64,000 nucleotides of DNA from JBMOPD01 sp049323615 (GTDB taxonomy: Bacteria > Bacillota > Desulfotomaculia > Desulfotomaculales > Desulfocucumaceae). Location: contig JBMOPD010000001.1 of the NCBI GenBank assembly GCA_049323615.1, positions 1-64,000 on the forward strand, in the 5' to 3' direction. Under the pieces are notes generated by a model. That model had not been told where the DNA came from, searched no databases, and saw only the letters and a list, made by a program, of their open reading frames with translations. Of the stretch, positions 8,650 to 16,642 are shown piece by piece (within the stretch, counting starts at the first letter, position 1; every line of letters begins with the position of its first letter). The position numbers and the translations under genes are program-made.

Positions 8650-10485
8650 ATGAGCAAGGTAATAGGAATAGATCTGGGTACCACAAACTCCTGCATGGCC
8701 GTGATGGAAGGCGGGGAAGCGGTGGTAATGCCGAACGCCGAGGGTGGCCGGACAACTCCTTCGGTGGTTGGATTTTCCAAAACGGGAGAGCGCCTGGTGG
8801 GACAGGTGGCCAAAAGGCAGGCGGTTAGCAACCCCGAACGTACCGTCAGCTCCATCAAGCGGCATATGGGTTCAAACTATAAGGTGGATATAGATGGCAA
8901 GAGCTACACTCCGCAGGAAATATCGGCCATGATTTTACAGAAGCTGAAGGCGGACGCCGAAGCCTACCTGGGCCAGAGGATAGAAAAAGCGGTGATCACT
9001 GTGCCGGCATACTTTACCGACGCCCAGCGCCAGGCCACCAAGGATGCGGGGAAAATAGCGGGGCTTGAAGTCTTGCGCATCATCAACGAGCCCACCGCGG
9101 CGGCCCTGGCCTACGGCCTGGACAAGGAGGAGGACCAGACCATACTGGTGTTTGACCTGGGCGGCGGCACCTTTGACGTGTCCATTCTCGAACTGGGGGA
9201 CGGGGTGTTCGAGGTCAAGGCCACCAGCGGCAACAACCGCCTGGGCGGGGATGACTTCGACCAGCGTGTCGTGGACTGGATGGTCACCGAATTTAAAAAG
9301 GAAACCGGGATTGACCTGCGCGGCGACCGCATGGCCATGCAGCGCCTCAAGGAGGCCGCGGAAAAGGCCAAGATCGAGCTGTCCGGGGTGGCTACCACAA
9401 ATATCAACCTGCCCTTTATCACCGCCGACGCCAACGGTCCGAAACACCTGGACATGAACCTGTCCAGGGCGAAGTTTGACGAGATGACGGCGGACCTGGT
9501 GGAAAAAACCATGGGTCCCACCAGGCAGGCCCTGGCCGACGCCGGGCTTGAACCCAAGGATATTGATAAGATCTTGCTGGTGGGCGGGTCCACCAGAACT
9601 CCGGCGGTGCAGGACGCCATCCGCAAGTTCCTGGGCAAGGAGCCCCACAAGGGGATCAACCCCGACGAGTGTGTGGCCATCGGGGCGGCCATCCAGGCCG
9701 GGGTGCTGGCCGGCGAGGTAAAAGACGTACTGCTGCTGGACGTAACCCCGCTGTCCCTGGGCATTGAAACACTGGGCGGGGTATTTACAAAGCTTATCGA
9801 AAGGAATACCACCATCCCCACCTCCAAGAGCCAGATATTTTCCACCGCCGCGGACGGCCAGACCTCGGTGGAGATCAACGTGCTACAGGGCGAGCGGGCC
9901 ATGGCGGCGGACAACAAGTCCCTGGGGCGGTTTACCCTGACCGGCATTCCTCCGGCGCCCAGGGGTATACCCCAGATTGAGGTTAAATTTGATATCGACG
10001 TTAATGGCATTGTCAACGTTTCGGCAAAGGATCTGGCCACCGGGAAGGCCCAGAGCATAACCATAAGCGGCGGCGGCGGCCTTTCCGATCAGGATATAGA
10101 CAGAATGGTCAAGGAGGCTGAAACCAACGCCGAGGCGGACCGCAGGCGCAAGGAGGAGGTAGAGCTGCGCAACCAGGCCGACAGCGTTATCTACCAGGCT
10201 GAAAAAACCATAAAAGACCTGGGGGATCAGGCCGACAGGTCCAAGGTGGACACTGTCAACAGGGCCGTGGATGAACTGAAGGAGGCCCTGAAGAGCAACA
10301 ATATGGATCAAATCAAGCAGAAGCTGGAGGCCGTGACACAGCCGCTGTACGAACTTACCACCCTGCTCTACCAGCAAAAGTCCCAGCAGCAGGCCGGCGG
10401 CGGCGCGGCCGGCGGCGCCGGCGGGGCCGGCCAGAAGGGCGAAAATGTGGTGGATGCCGATTATGAGGTGAAAGAGGATAAATAG
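8650..10485 (+). CDS. dnaK: Chaperone DnaK (Hsp70)
   Basis: Hsp70 ATPase that binds exposed hydrophobic segments with DnaJ and GrpE. The 611 residues begin with VIGIDLGTTNSC. They contain IINEPTAAALAYG and the phosphate loop DLGGGTFDVSILEL, the substrate domain with DVTPLSLGIETLGG, and a Gly/Ala-rich stretch before the acidic tail VDADYEVKEDK. The ATG has an excellent GGGAGGT ribosome site. It is the fourth gene of the CIRCE operon. Confidence 0.98.
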   Translation: MSKVIGIDLGTTNSCMAVMEGGEAVVMPNAEGGRTTPSVVGFSKTGERLVGQVAKRQAVSNPERTVSSIKRHMGSNYKVDIDGKSYTPQEISAMILQKLKADAEAYLGQRIEKAVITVPAYFTDAQRQATKDAGKIAGLEVLRIINEPTAAALAYGLDKEEDQTILVFDLGGGTFDVSILELGDGVFEVKATSGNNRLGGDDFDQRVVDWMVTEFKKETGIDLRGDRMAMQRLKEAAEKAKIELSGVATTNINLPFITADANGPKHLDMNLSRAKFDEMTADLVEKTMGPTRQALADAGLEPKDIDKILLVGGSTRTPAVQDAIRKFLGKEPHKGINPDECVAIGAAIQAGVLAGEVKDVLLLDVTPLSLGIETLGGVFTKLIERNTTIPTSKSQIFSTAADGQTSVEINVLQGERAMAADNKSLGRFTLTGIPPAPRGIPQIEVKFDIDVNGIVNVSAKDLATGKAQSITISGGGGLSDQDIDRMVKEAETNAEADRRRKEEVELRNQADSVIYQAEKTIKDLGDQADRSKVDTVNRAVDELKEALKSNNMDQIKQKLEAVTQPLYELTTLLYQQKSQQQAGGGAAGGAGGAGQKGENVVDADYEVKEDK

Positions 10486-10575
10486 CGGACGACCTTCAAG
10501 CTTTACGTATCAGCCATAACTGTGTTATCCTGTTGGGTAGAATTGCTTTGACGTAAGGGTGGGGTTGACTTTAAC

Positions 10576-11712
10576 ATGGCTAAGCGCGATTACTACGAAG
10601 TACTGGGGGTTTCCAGGCAGGCTTCGGCAGACGAAATAAAAAAGGCATACAGAAAGCTGGCGCGCCAGTACCACCCCGACGCTAACCCGGACAAAAAGGA
10701 CGCTGAGGAAAAATTCAAGGAGATAGCAGAGGCCTACGAAGTTCTCAGTGACCCTGAAAAGAGGGCCAATTACGACCGCTTTGGCCATGCCGGCGTCAAC
10801 GGCCAGGGATTTGGCGGCTTTGACGGATTTGGCGGCTTTGGTGGATTTAGCACCGACTTCGGCGGCCTTGGCGATATATTCGACATGTTCTTTGGCGGAG
10901 GCGGCAGGACCAGGAGGGGTCCGGAAAAAGGGCCCGATCTCAAGGTCGAACTGGAAATAAGTTTTGAGGAAGCCGCTTTTGGCCTGGAAAAGGATATCAA
11001 GGTACCCAGGATCGAGGAGTGCGGAACCTGCGGCGGGAGCGGGGCGGCGCCCGGAACCAGGGCCCATACCTGTTCGGCCTGTAACGGAACGGGGCAGATC
11101 CAGTACGCCCAGAGCACTCCCTTCGGGAGAATTGTACAGTCCAGGACGTGCGACCGCTGCCGCGGCGCCGGCAAGGTGATCGAAAAGCCCTGCCCGACCT
11201 GTCACGGCGCCGGACAGGTAAGGAGGACGAAAAATATAAATGTCAGGATACCGGCGGGTGTTGACAGCGGCACCAGGCTCAGGGTGGCCGGGGAGGGCGA
11301 CGCCGGATTGAGGGGCGGGCCCCGGGGAGACCTTTATGTGTATATCTATGTCAAGCCCCATAAAATATTCCGGCGGGACGGCAACGATGTTGTTGTGGAG
11401 ATGCCCCTGTCCTTCGCCCAGGCCGCCCTGGGGGACGAAATAGAGGTGGATACCCTGGAGGGTAAGGCTGCTGTTAAAATTCCCGAGGGAACCCAGAACG
11501 GCACGGTGTTCAGGCTGCGCGGCAAGGGGATACCGGACCTGCACGGCTACGGCCGGGGCGACCAGTTGGTGCGGGTCAAGGTGGTTACACCCACCAGGCT
11601 GTCGGAAAAGCAGAAGGAACTGCTCAGGGAGTTTGCCAGGCTCAGCAAGGAGAATCCCACCGGAACCGAAAAGGGCTTCTTTGGCAAGGTTAGGGACGCC
11701 TTCATGGGCTAG
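10576..11712 (+). CDS. dnaJ: Chaperone DnaJ (Hsp40)
   Basis: J-protein that delivers substrate to DnaK and stimulates its ATPase. In order: J domain with HPD at about 33-35, a Gly/Phe-rich linker with repeated GFGGF units (about 75-115), four CxxCxGxG zinc modules (CGTCGGSG, CSACNGTG, CDRCRGAG, CPTCHGAG) and the substrate-binding C-terminal domains; 378 residues in all, a type I DnaJ. The stop codon abuts a repeat cluster, so readthrough into prmA is uncertain. Confidence 0.97.
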   Translation: MAKRDYYEVLGVSRQASADEIKKAYRKLARQYHPDANPDKKDAEEKFKEIAEAYEVLSDPEKRANYDRFGHAGVNGQGFGGFDGFGGFGGFSTDFGGLGDIFDMFFGGGGRTRRGPEKGPDLKVELEISFEEAAFGLEKDIKVPRIEECGTCGGSGAAPGTRAHTCSACNGTGQIQYAQSTPFGRIVQSRTCDRCRGAGKVIEKPCPTCHGAGQVRRTKNINVRIPAGVDSGTRLRVAGEGDAGLRGGPRGDLYVYIYVKPHKIFRRDGNDVVVEMPLSFAQAALGDEIEVDTLEGKAAVKIPEGTQNGTVFRLRGKGIPDLHGYGRGDQLVRVKVVTPTRLSEKQKELLREFARLSKENPTGTEKGFFGKVRDAFMG

Positions 11713-11834
11713 AATTCACATTGGGGACGGTTCTCAATGTGAATTTAGTGAGCTTGGATTCACATCCAGAACCGTCCCCGATGTGAATCTAGTGAGCTTG
11801 GATTCACATCCAGAACCGTCCCCGATGTAAATTC
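11713..11834. repeat. Cluster of three REP-like hairpin repeats with GGGGACGGTTCT core
   Basis: Unit 1 is an 11-bp perfect inverted repeat (AATTCACATTG / CAATGTGAATT, 11713-11745) around GGGACGGTTCT. Unit 2 (11757-11789) is a 10-bp perfect inverted repeat around the opposite-strand core CAGAACCGTCCCC. Unit 3 (from 11801) is a decayed copy of unit 2. Units 2 and 3 form a direct repeat of period 44 that includes the spacer TAGTGAGCTTG. Similar GGGGACGGTTCT elements are widespread between genes in anaerobic bacteria and are often linked to REP-associated Y1 transposases; none is present here. Confidence 0.85.
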
Positions 11835-11871
11835 CCGATGTAATAAATTTAAATAAGGGTATGATTTTATA

Positions 11872-12807
11872 TTGAAATGGATGGAGATAACAGTTTCCGT
11901 CAGGCGCGAGGATATTGATGCGGTAAGCGATATATTTGACGGGATAAAGACAGGCGGGGTGGTGATTGAAGACCCCGCCCTAATTTATGATGTGGTCAGC
12001 CGGGGCAGCAGTGAAACGCTGTCCATTGATATACCTGCCGATCCCGCCGCGCTTCCGCTGGTCAGGGGCTACCTGCCGGTGGACGAAAATCTTCCCGGCA
12101 GGCTGGAGGAGCTTTACCGGGGTTTAAGCAGAATTGACCCGGTGTACCGGGAACTGGTTACTGCCATTGAGAAGGACGACAGCAGCTGGCTGGACCGGTG
12201 GCGCCAGTTTTACCACCCCGAGCGGGTTGGCCGCAGGCTGCTGGTTAAGCCCACCTGGGAGTCCGCGGAGCAGGCCGAGGGATTGCTGGTAATCGAAATG
12301 GACCCGGGTATGGCCTTCGGGTGCGGCACGCATCCCACCACCAGGATGTGCATGTGCCTGCTTGAGGATGTTGCCGGGGGCGGTGAAACGGTCCTGGACG
12401 TGGGTACCGGGTCGGGTATACTGTCCATTACGGCGGCCAAACTGGGGGCCGCCGCGGTGGTGGCGGTGGACTCGGACGGGGTGGCCGTCCGGGTGGCCCG
12501 GGAGAACGTGGCGGCCAACGGTCTGACAGGCATCGTCAGTGTCCGGGAAGGCAACCTGCTGGACGGCGTTGATGCGCCCGCCGATGTTATTGTGGCCAAT
12601 ATCGTGGCCGATGTGATAATGGAACTGTTGCCGCGGGCGGTGTCACTCCTGAAGGCCGGCGGGAAATTTATCGCCTCCGGGATCATATCCGGCCGGCGGG
12701 ACGAGGTGGCCGAAGCTATAACAGAATCAGGCCTGAAAATATCACAAATCCTTTGCGAGGGGGAGTGGACGGCCTTTATGGCTATTAAGCCGGGGCGTCC
12801 GGAATAG
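11872..12807 (+). CDS. prmA: Ribosomal protein L11 methyltransferase PrmA
   Basis: PrmA trimethylates ribosomal protein L11 using SAM. In the 311 residues an N-terminal substrate-recognition domain precedes a class I methyltransferase fold with FGCGTHPTTRMC, motif I LDVGTGSGILSI and NIVADVI. The start shown is TTG; an ATG two codons later would serve equally well. prmA after dnaJ is the usual Firmicute order, here with a repeat cluster inserted between. Confidence 0.95.
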   Translation: MKWMEITVSVRREDIDAVSDIFDGIKTGGVVIEDPALIYDVVSRGSSETLSIDIPADPAALPLVRGYLPVDENLPGRLEELYRGLSRIDPVYRELVTAIEKDDSSWLDRWRQFYHPERVGRRLLVKPTWESAEQAEGLLVIEMDPGMAFGCGTHPTTRMCMCLLEDVAGGGETVLDVGTGSGILSITAAKLGAAAVVAVDSDGVAVRVARENVAANGLTGIVSVREGNLLDGVDAPADVIVANIVADVIMELLPRAVSLLKAGGKFIASGIISGRRDEVAEAITESGLKISQILCEGEWTAFMAIKPGRPE

Positions 12808-12863
12808 AATCGAGAATCCGGGAGGCACTCTGTGGCTAGAATTTTTTATGGGTGGCAAGTAAA

Positions 12864-13601
12864 ATGCGGCGGTTTTTCATATCACCGGAACAGTTTGAGG
12901 CCGATAAACCCGTGATCAGGGGGCCGGATGTGAAGCACATGGTGAAGGTGCTGCGCCTTAAGCCCGGTGACATGGTTGAGCTCCTGGACGGCACGGGCAG
13001 GGCGGCCAGAGCCAGGATAGACTCAGCGGGCAGTGTAGAGGTGGTCTGTACCCGGCTGGAAGAAGTCATTCCGGGCGGCGAGCCGCCCGTTAAGGTTACC
13101 CTGGTGCAGGGACTGGCCAAGGGGGAAAAGATGGACCTGGTTATTCAGAAATCCACCGAACTGGGGGTGGCCGAAATCATTCCCCTGATCTGCCGCCGGT
13201 CGGTGGTGCGCCTGGAAGACAAAAGGGCCGCCGGGAGGCAGGAGCGCTGGCAGCGGGTGGCCGTGGAGGCGGCTAAACAGTGCCGCCGGGCCAGGCTCCC
13301 GGTGGTGCGCAGTGCGCAGGGCCTGGACGAGGTTTTAGACGGCATGCCAGTGGGTACGGCAGCTTTTCTGCCCTGGGAGGAGGAGCGTGACCGTTCCTTC
13401 GGGCAGCTTCTGCAGGGGGAAAACCCCGGCCGGGTCTATATTTTTATAGGGCCCGAGGGAGGTTTCGAAAAGTCCGAGGTTGAGGGGGCCCGGCGCAGGG
13501 GAGTGGTCACGGTGACCCTGGGGCCGAGGATCCTCAGGACAGAAACCGCCGGGCTGGCCTGCCTGGCGCTAATTATGCACAGATGGGGCGACCTTGGTTA
13601 G
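12864..13601 (+). CDS. rsmE: 16S rRNA m3U1498 methyltransferase RsmE
   Basis: RsmE is a SPOUT-family enzyme that methylates U1498 of 16S rRNA. The 245 residues have an N-terminal PUA-like domain (MRRFFISPEQF) and the knotted SPOUT domain with IGPEGGFEKSEVE and LGPRILRTETA. The ATG at 12864 follows GGGTGG; a GTG at 12852 is in frame but lies in poor context. It directly follows prmA, as is common. Confidence 0.95.
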   Translation: MRRFFISPEQFEADKPVIRGPDVKHMVKVLRLKPGDMVELLDGTGRAARARIDSAGSVEVVCTRLEEVIPGGEPPVKVTLVQGLAKGEKMDLVIQKSTELGVAEIIPLICRRSVVRLEDKRAAGRQERWQRVAVEAAKQCRRARLPVVRSAQGLDEVLDGMPVGTAAFLPWEEERDRSFGQLLQGENPGRVYIFIGPEGGFEKSEVEGARRRGVVTVTLGPRILRTETAGLACLALIMHRWGDLG

Positions 13602-13617
13602 AGGTTACACTTCTTAT

Positions 13618-13646
13618 TTGACAGCCCTGTTGGGGTCGTGATAATT
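13618..13646 (+). promoter_or_regulatory. Possible promoter for mtaB
   Basis: TTGACA (13618-13623), 17-bp spacer, ATAATT (13641-13646). It lies in the 160-bp gap before mtaB, next to a copy of a dispersed AGCTATCGGC-type repeat (about 13649-13674). The -35 is perfect and the -10 is fair. Confidence 0.45.
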
Positions 13647-13760
13647 TAACTGTCAGCTATCGGCCGTCAGCTTGAAAGCACTTATTTTGGGTCAAAATAC
13701 CTGATAGAAATGCTTTAACCTGACTGCTCGCGGCAAAAATGAAAGCGGGGATGACCCTTT

Positions 13761-15128
13761 ATGAAGGAAGGACCGCAGGGATTAAAAGGTTCCAACCTTC
13801 AACCTCCAACTTCCAACTTCCGAACTGTGGCCATTGCCACCCTGGGCTGCAAGGTCAACCAGTACGAGTCCTCCTCCATAGCCGGGATGTTCAGGGCCAG
13901 GGGGTACAGTGTTGTTGACTTTAAAGACAGGGCTGACGTTTACGTCATCAATACCTGCACGGTCACACACCTGGGAGACCGCAAATCCCGCCAGCTAATC
14001 CGGAGGGCGGTGAAGTCCAACCCCGGTGGCCTGGTGGTGGTCACCGGCTGCTATTCCCAGGTTTCACCCGGGGAGGTACTGGAGATCCCCGGCGTCGACC
14101 TGGTGATGGGTACAGGGGACAGGTCCCGGATTGTCGATATGGTGGAGAAAATGGAAAAGGGCCGGAAGACCAACGCCGTCCGGGAGTCGGGGCAGTTCAG
14201 GGAATTCGAGGAGCTTCCGGCCGTGGCTGCCACGGGCCGGGTCAGGGCCTTCCTGAAAATACAGGAGGGCTGCGATAATTTCTGTTCGTACTGCATTGTG
14301 CCCTTCGCCAGGGGCCCTTTAAAAAGCAGGGACCCCGGCGGCATTTTAAAGGAGGCCCGGGAACTGGCCGCTGCCGGCTACAGGGAGATAGTGCTCACAG
14401 GCATACACACCGGAGCTTACGGGAAGGATAAAGCGGGCGGTATGAGCCTTGCCTCCCTTCTTGAAGAACTGGCGGGAATCGACAGGCTGGCCAGGATCAG
14501 GCTCAGCTCGGTGGAGCCCCTGGACATAACCGGCGACCTCATTTCCCTGCTGGCCCAGGGCCCTCCTTTCTGCCCGCACCTGCACATACCGCTGCAGAGC
14601 GGTGACGACAGCATCCTGAAGGCCATGAGGAGGCACTACAGCGGGGATTACTTCAGGAATCTGGTGGCCGCCGTCAGGGATAAAATCAGTGATGTTTCCA
14701 TTACAACCGATGTGATCGTGGGCTTTCCCGGGGAAAGTGATGAAAATTTTATGAATACATATAATCTGATCAGGGAACTAAAGTTTTCCGCCCTGCATAT
14801 TTTTAAATACTCACCCAGAAAGGGCACTGCGGCGGCCGGGTTCCCCAATCAGGTACCGCCCGGGGTCAAGGAGGAGCGCAGCAGTATGCTGATTGCGCTG
14901 GGAAAAGATCTCGCCAATGAATTTGCCTCCCGCTATCTGGGAAAGAATGTTGAAGTGCTGGTGGAGGAAAGTGTTGAAGGCCTGTCCGGGATGGTGCGGG
15001 GCCATACCCCCAATTACCTTCTGGCAGCTTTTCCGGGAGACCCGGGGATGCGGGGAAGACTGGCCCAAGTACGGGCCGAAAAATTGTCCGGGGGCCTGTT
15101 AAAAGGTAGAATTATTAAAATGTATTAA
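13761..15128 (+). CDS. mtaB: tRNA t6A37 methylthiotransferase MtaB
   Basis: MtaB adds a methylthio group to N6-threonylcarbamoyl-A37 of tRNA, giving ms2t6A. The 455 residues start with a UPF0004 domain whose three Cys lie in TLGCKVNQYES, NTCTVT and VTGCYSQ. The radical SAM core follows with CDNFCSYCIVP (about 171-181), then a TRAM domain. The first 22 residues are encoded partly by an AACTTCC-type simple repeat (13793-13826) and are probably not conserved. The GTG at 13827 would give the family's usual N-terminus but has no ribosome site, so I keep the ATG, which follows GCGGGGATGA. Confidence 0.92.
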   Translation: MKEGPQGLKGSNLQPPTSNFRTVAIATLGCKVNQYESSSIAGMFRARGYSVVDFKDRADVYVINTCTVTHLGDRKSRQLIRRAVKSNPGGLVVVTGCYSQVSPGEVLEIPGVDLVMGTGDRSRIVDMVEKMEKGRKTNAVRESGQFREFEELPAVAATGRVRAFLKIQEGCDNFCSYCIVPFARGPLKSRDPGGILKEARELAAAGYREIVLTGIHTGAYGKDKAGGMSLASLLEELAGIDRLARIRLSSVEPLDITGDLISLLAQGPPFCPHLHIPLQSGDDSILKAMRRHYSGDYFRNLVAAVRDKISDVSITTDVIVGFPGESDENFMNTYNLIRELKFSALHIFKYSPRKGTAAAGFPNQVPPGVKEERSSMLIALGKDLANEFASRYLGKNVEVLVEESVEGLSGMVRGHTPNYLLAAFPGDPGMRGRLAQVRAEKLSGGLLKGRIIKMY

Positions 15129-15218
15129 TAAATGCCATGAAGGATTTGAAAGCTGCCGTGTTGAATAATTTATCCCCAAAGCAGGATGTTATCTTCCTCC
15201 GGGGGGAGGTGTTGCGCC

Positions 15219-15560
15219 TTGCAGGACTGTATATTCTGTAAAATAGTGAATAAGGAAATACCGGCGGAGGTGGTGTATGAAAACGACACCGTGATGGTTT
15301 TTAAAGACATCAAGCCGGCTGCTCCTGTTCACCTTTTACTTATTCCCAAGAAACACATCCCTACCTTCTTTGACCTGAAGAAAGAGGACGCCGGCCTTTT
15401 AGGGGACCTTCACCTGGCTGCCGCCCGGGTAGCCCGTGACATGGGCCTTGAAAAGGGATTTCGCCTGGTAAGCAATTGCAATGAAGACGCCGGCCAACTG
15501 GTGTTTCACATTCATTATCACTTGATTGCCGGAAGGGTTCTGCGATGGCCTCCGGGCTAG
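15219..15560 (+). CDS. HIT family hydrolase (HinT-like)
   Basis: Histidine-triad proteins hydrolyse nucleoside phosphoramidates and similar nucleotides. The 113 residues begin with the typical QDCIFCKIVNKEIPAE and end with the triad HIHYHLIAG. The start is TTG at 15219, with GGGGGGAGGTG seven bases upstream; an ATG at 15186 would add 11 non-conserved residues. A HIT gene ahead of rpsU is a common Clostridial arrangement. The exact substrate is unknown. Confidence 0.92.
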   Translation: MQDCIFCKIVNKEIPAEVVYENDTVMVFKDIKPAAPVHLLLIPKKHIPTFFDLKKEDAGLLGDLHLAAARVARDMGLEKGFRLVSNCNEDAGQLVFHIHYHLIAGRVLRWPPG

Positions 15561-15681
15561 TTGACTACCATTAACCGTAGTTGTATAATAAAGTGGTGTT
15601 CGCAATTTGGCAGCGGGGTGTTTTGTTTAATGCGAATGGTCTTGAGAAGGTTGTGCATTATGGCGGGGGGAGGGATGATGA

Positions 15682-15858
15682 ATGGCAGAGGTACGTGTCG
15701 GTAAAAACGAGACACTGGACAGCGCCCTCCGACGTTTCAAGCGCACTTGTCAAAAAGCCGGTGTGCTGGCAGAGGCCAGAAGACATGAACATTATGAAAA
15801 ACCAAGCGTAAAACGCAAGAAAAAATCCGAAGCGGCTAGAAGGAGAAAGTTTCATTAA
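15682..15858 (+). CDS. rpsU: 30S ribosomal protein S21
   Basis: The 58 residues start MAEVRVGKNETLDSALRRFK and end in a strongly basic tail (KRKKKSEAARRRKFH), which is diagnostic of S21. S21 helps mRNA base-pair with the 16S anti-Shine-Dalgarno region. The ATG has a very strong GGGGGGAGGGATGATGA leader. A terminator follows at 15927. Confidence 0.96.
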   Translation: MAEVRVGKNETLDSALRRFKRTCQKAGVLAEARRHEHYEKPSVKRKKKSEAARRRKFH

Positions 15859-15926
15859 AAAATTTAAGATACCACATTGGCAGGTCGCCTGTTCGGGCGG
15901 CAGTTTACAATAAGAAAAGCAAGGGG

Positions 15927-15954
15927 ATGCCCGGCGCAGGCGCCGGGCATTTAT
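15927..15954 (+). terminator. Terminator after rpsU
   Basis: An 11-bp perfect stem, ATGCCCGGCGC / GCGCCGGGCAT, with a very tight loop is followed by TTTAT. The T tract is short, so termination may be partial and allow readthrough into nfeD. Confidence 0.65.
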
Positions 15955-15999
15955 ACATGCTGCGGGGCTGCTCGAAACAACAAACGGAGGTATAATCCA

Positions 16000-16515
16000 A
16001 TGACCCCCACATTATACGTCTGGCTTTCCATCCTGGTGTTCCTGCTGGGAATAATAGCGCTGGTGCTGGAAATATTTATCCTCCCCGGCTTCGGGGTGGC
16101 CGGGATAACCGGGGTGATACTGATTGCCTGGGGCGTCCTGCTGCTGGCCGTTGATTTTACCCAGGCCACCACGGCTCTGGTGGTTGCCCTGGCGGCCACC
16201 CTGCTGGTATTCATCCTCGGTCTCAGGCTGTTTAAGAGGCTTGACCTCTGGCAGAGAATGATCCTCAGGACGAAGCAGTACAGGGAGGCGGGGTACGTGG
16301 CTCCCCAGTCCGACCTGGTCCTGCACACGGGCAAGACCGGGAAAGCCCTGACCCCGCTCAGGCCTTCGGGAGCGGCCGAGATATTCGGCCAGAGACTGGA
16401 CGTGGTCACCGAGGGCGAGTTCATTCCGGCCGGAGCGGATGTTGAGGTGATCAGGGTAGAGGGGGCCAGGGTGGTGGTCCGGGCCATGAATCAGGAAACA
16501 GGGAGTAAAAGATAA
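16000..16515 (+). CDS. NfeD-like membrane protein
   Basis: NfeD proteins partner with flotillin-like SPFH proteins in membrane microdomains. This short 171-residue form lacks the ClpP-like protease domain. It has two or three transmembrane helices (about 5-27, 30-48, 52-72) followed by the OB-fold domain (GKTGKALTPLRPSGAAEIFG). The ATG follows ACGGAGG. Its expected partner floA lies 4.5 kb downstream, with catabolic genes in between. Confidence 0.88.
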   Translation: MTPTLYVWLSILVFLLGIIALVLEIFILPGFGVAGITGVILIAWGVLLLAVDFTQATTALVVALAATLLVFILGLRLFKRLDLWQRMILRTKQYREAGYVAPQSDLVLHTGKTGKALTPLRPSGAAEIFGQRLDVVTEGEFIPAGADVEVIRVEGARVVVRAMNQETGSKR

Positions 16516-16602
16516 CCATAACCGGAGAAATACGTTTATATAAAGTAAAAAGGGTGCATGAATGCAATTATCTTGCAAAAAAGCAACTGTGTTTTTTGCG
16601 AC

Positions 16603-16634
16603 AAAAAGCGCTCCCGTATAAAGGAGCGCTTTTT
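16603..16634. terminator. Bidirectional terminator between nfeD and the sigma-54 activator
   Basis: A 12-bp perfect stem, AAAAAGCGCTCC / GGAGCGCTTTTT, with an 8-base loop has A and T runs at either end. It serves both convergent transcripts, nfeD (+) and the activator (-). Confidence 0.85.
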
Positions 16635-16642
16635 GTGTTGCA

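Noticed and set aside
9111..10064. Long minus-strand open frame (317 codons) opposite dnaK
   Set aside because: It is antisense to the conserved dnaK sequence and has a repetitive Ser/Ser-Pro-rich composition caused by the strand bias of the real gene.
10525..11544. Minus-strand open frame (339 codons) opposite dnaJ
   Set aside because: The dnaJ motifs on the plus strand are unambiguous; the antisense product has no ribosome site or recognisable fold.
15877..15999. Upstream extension of the NfeD-like gene
   Set aside because: It would run through the terminator hairpin after rpsU; the ATG at 16000 has a good GGAGG site.
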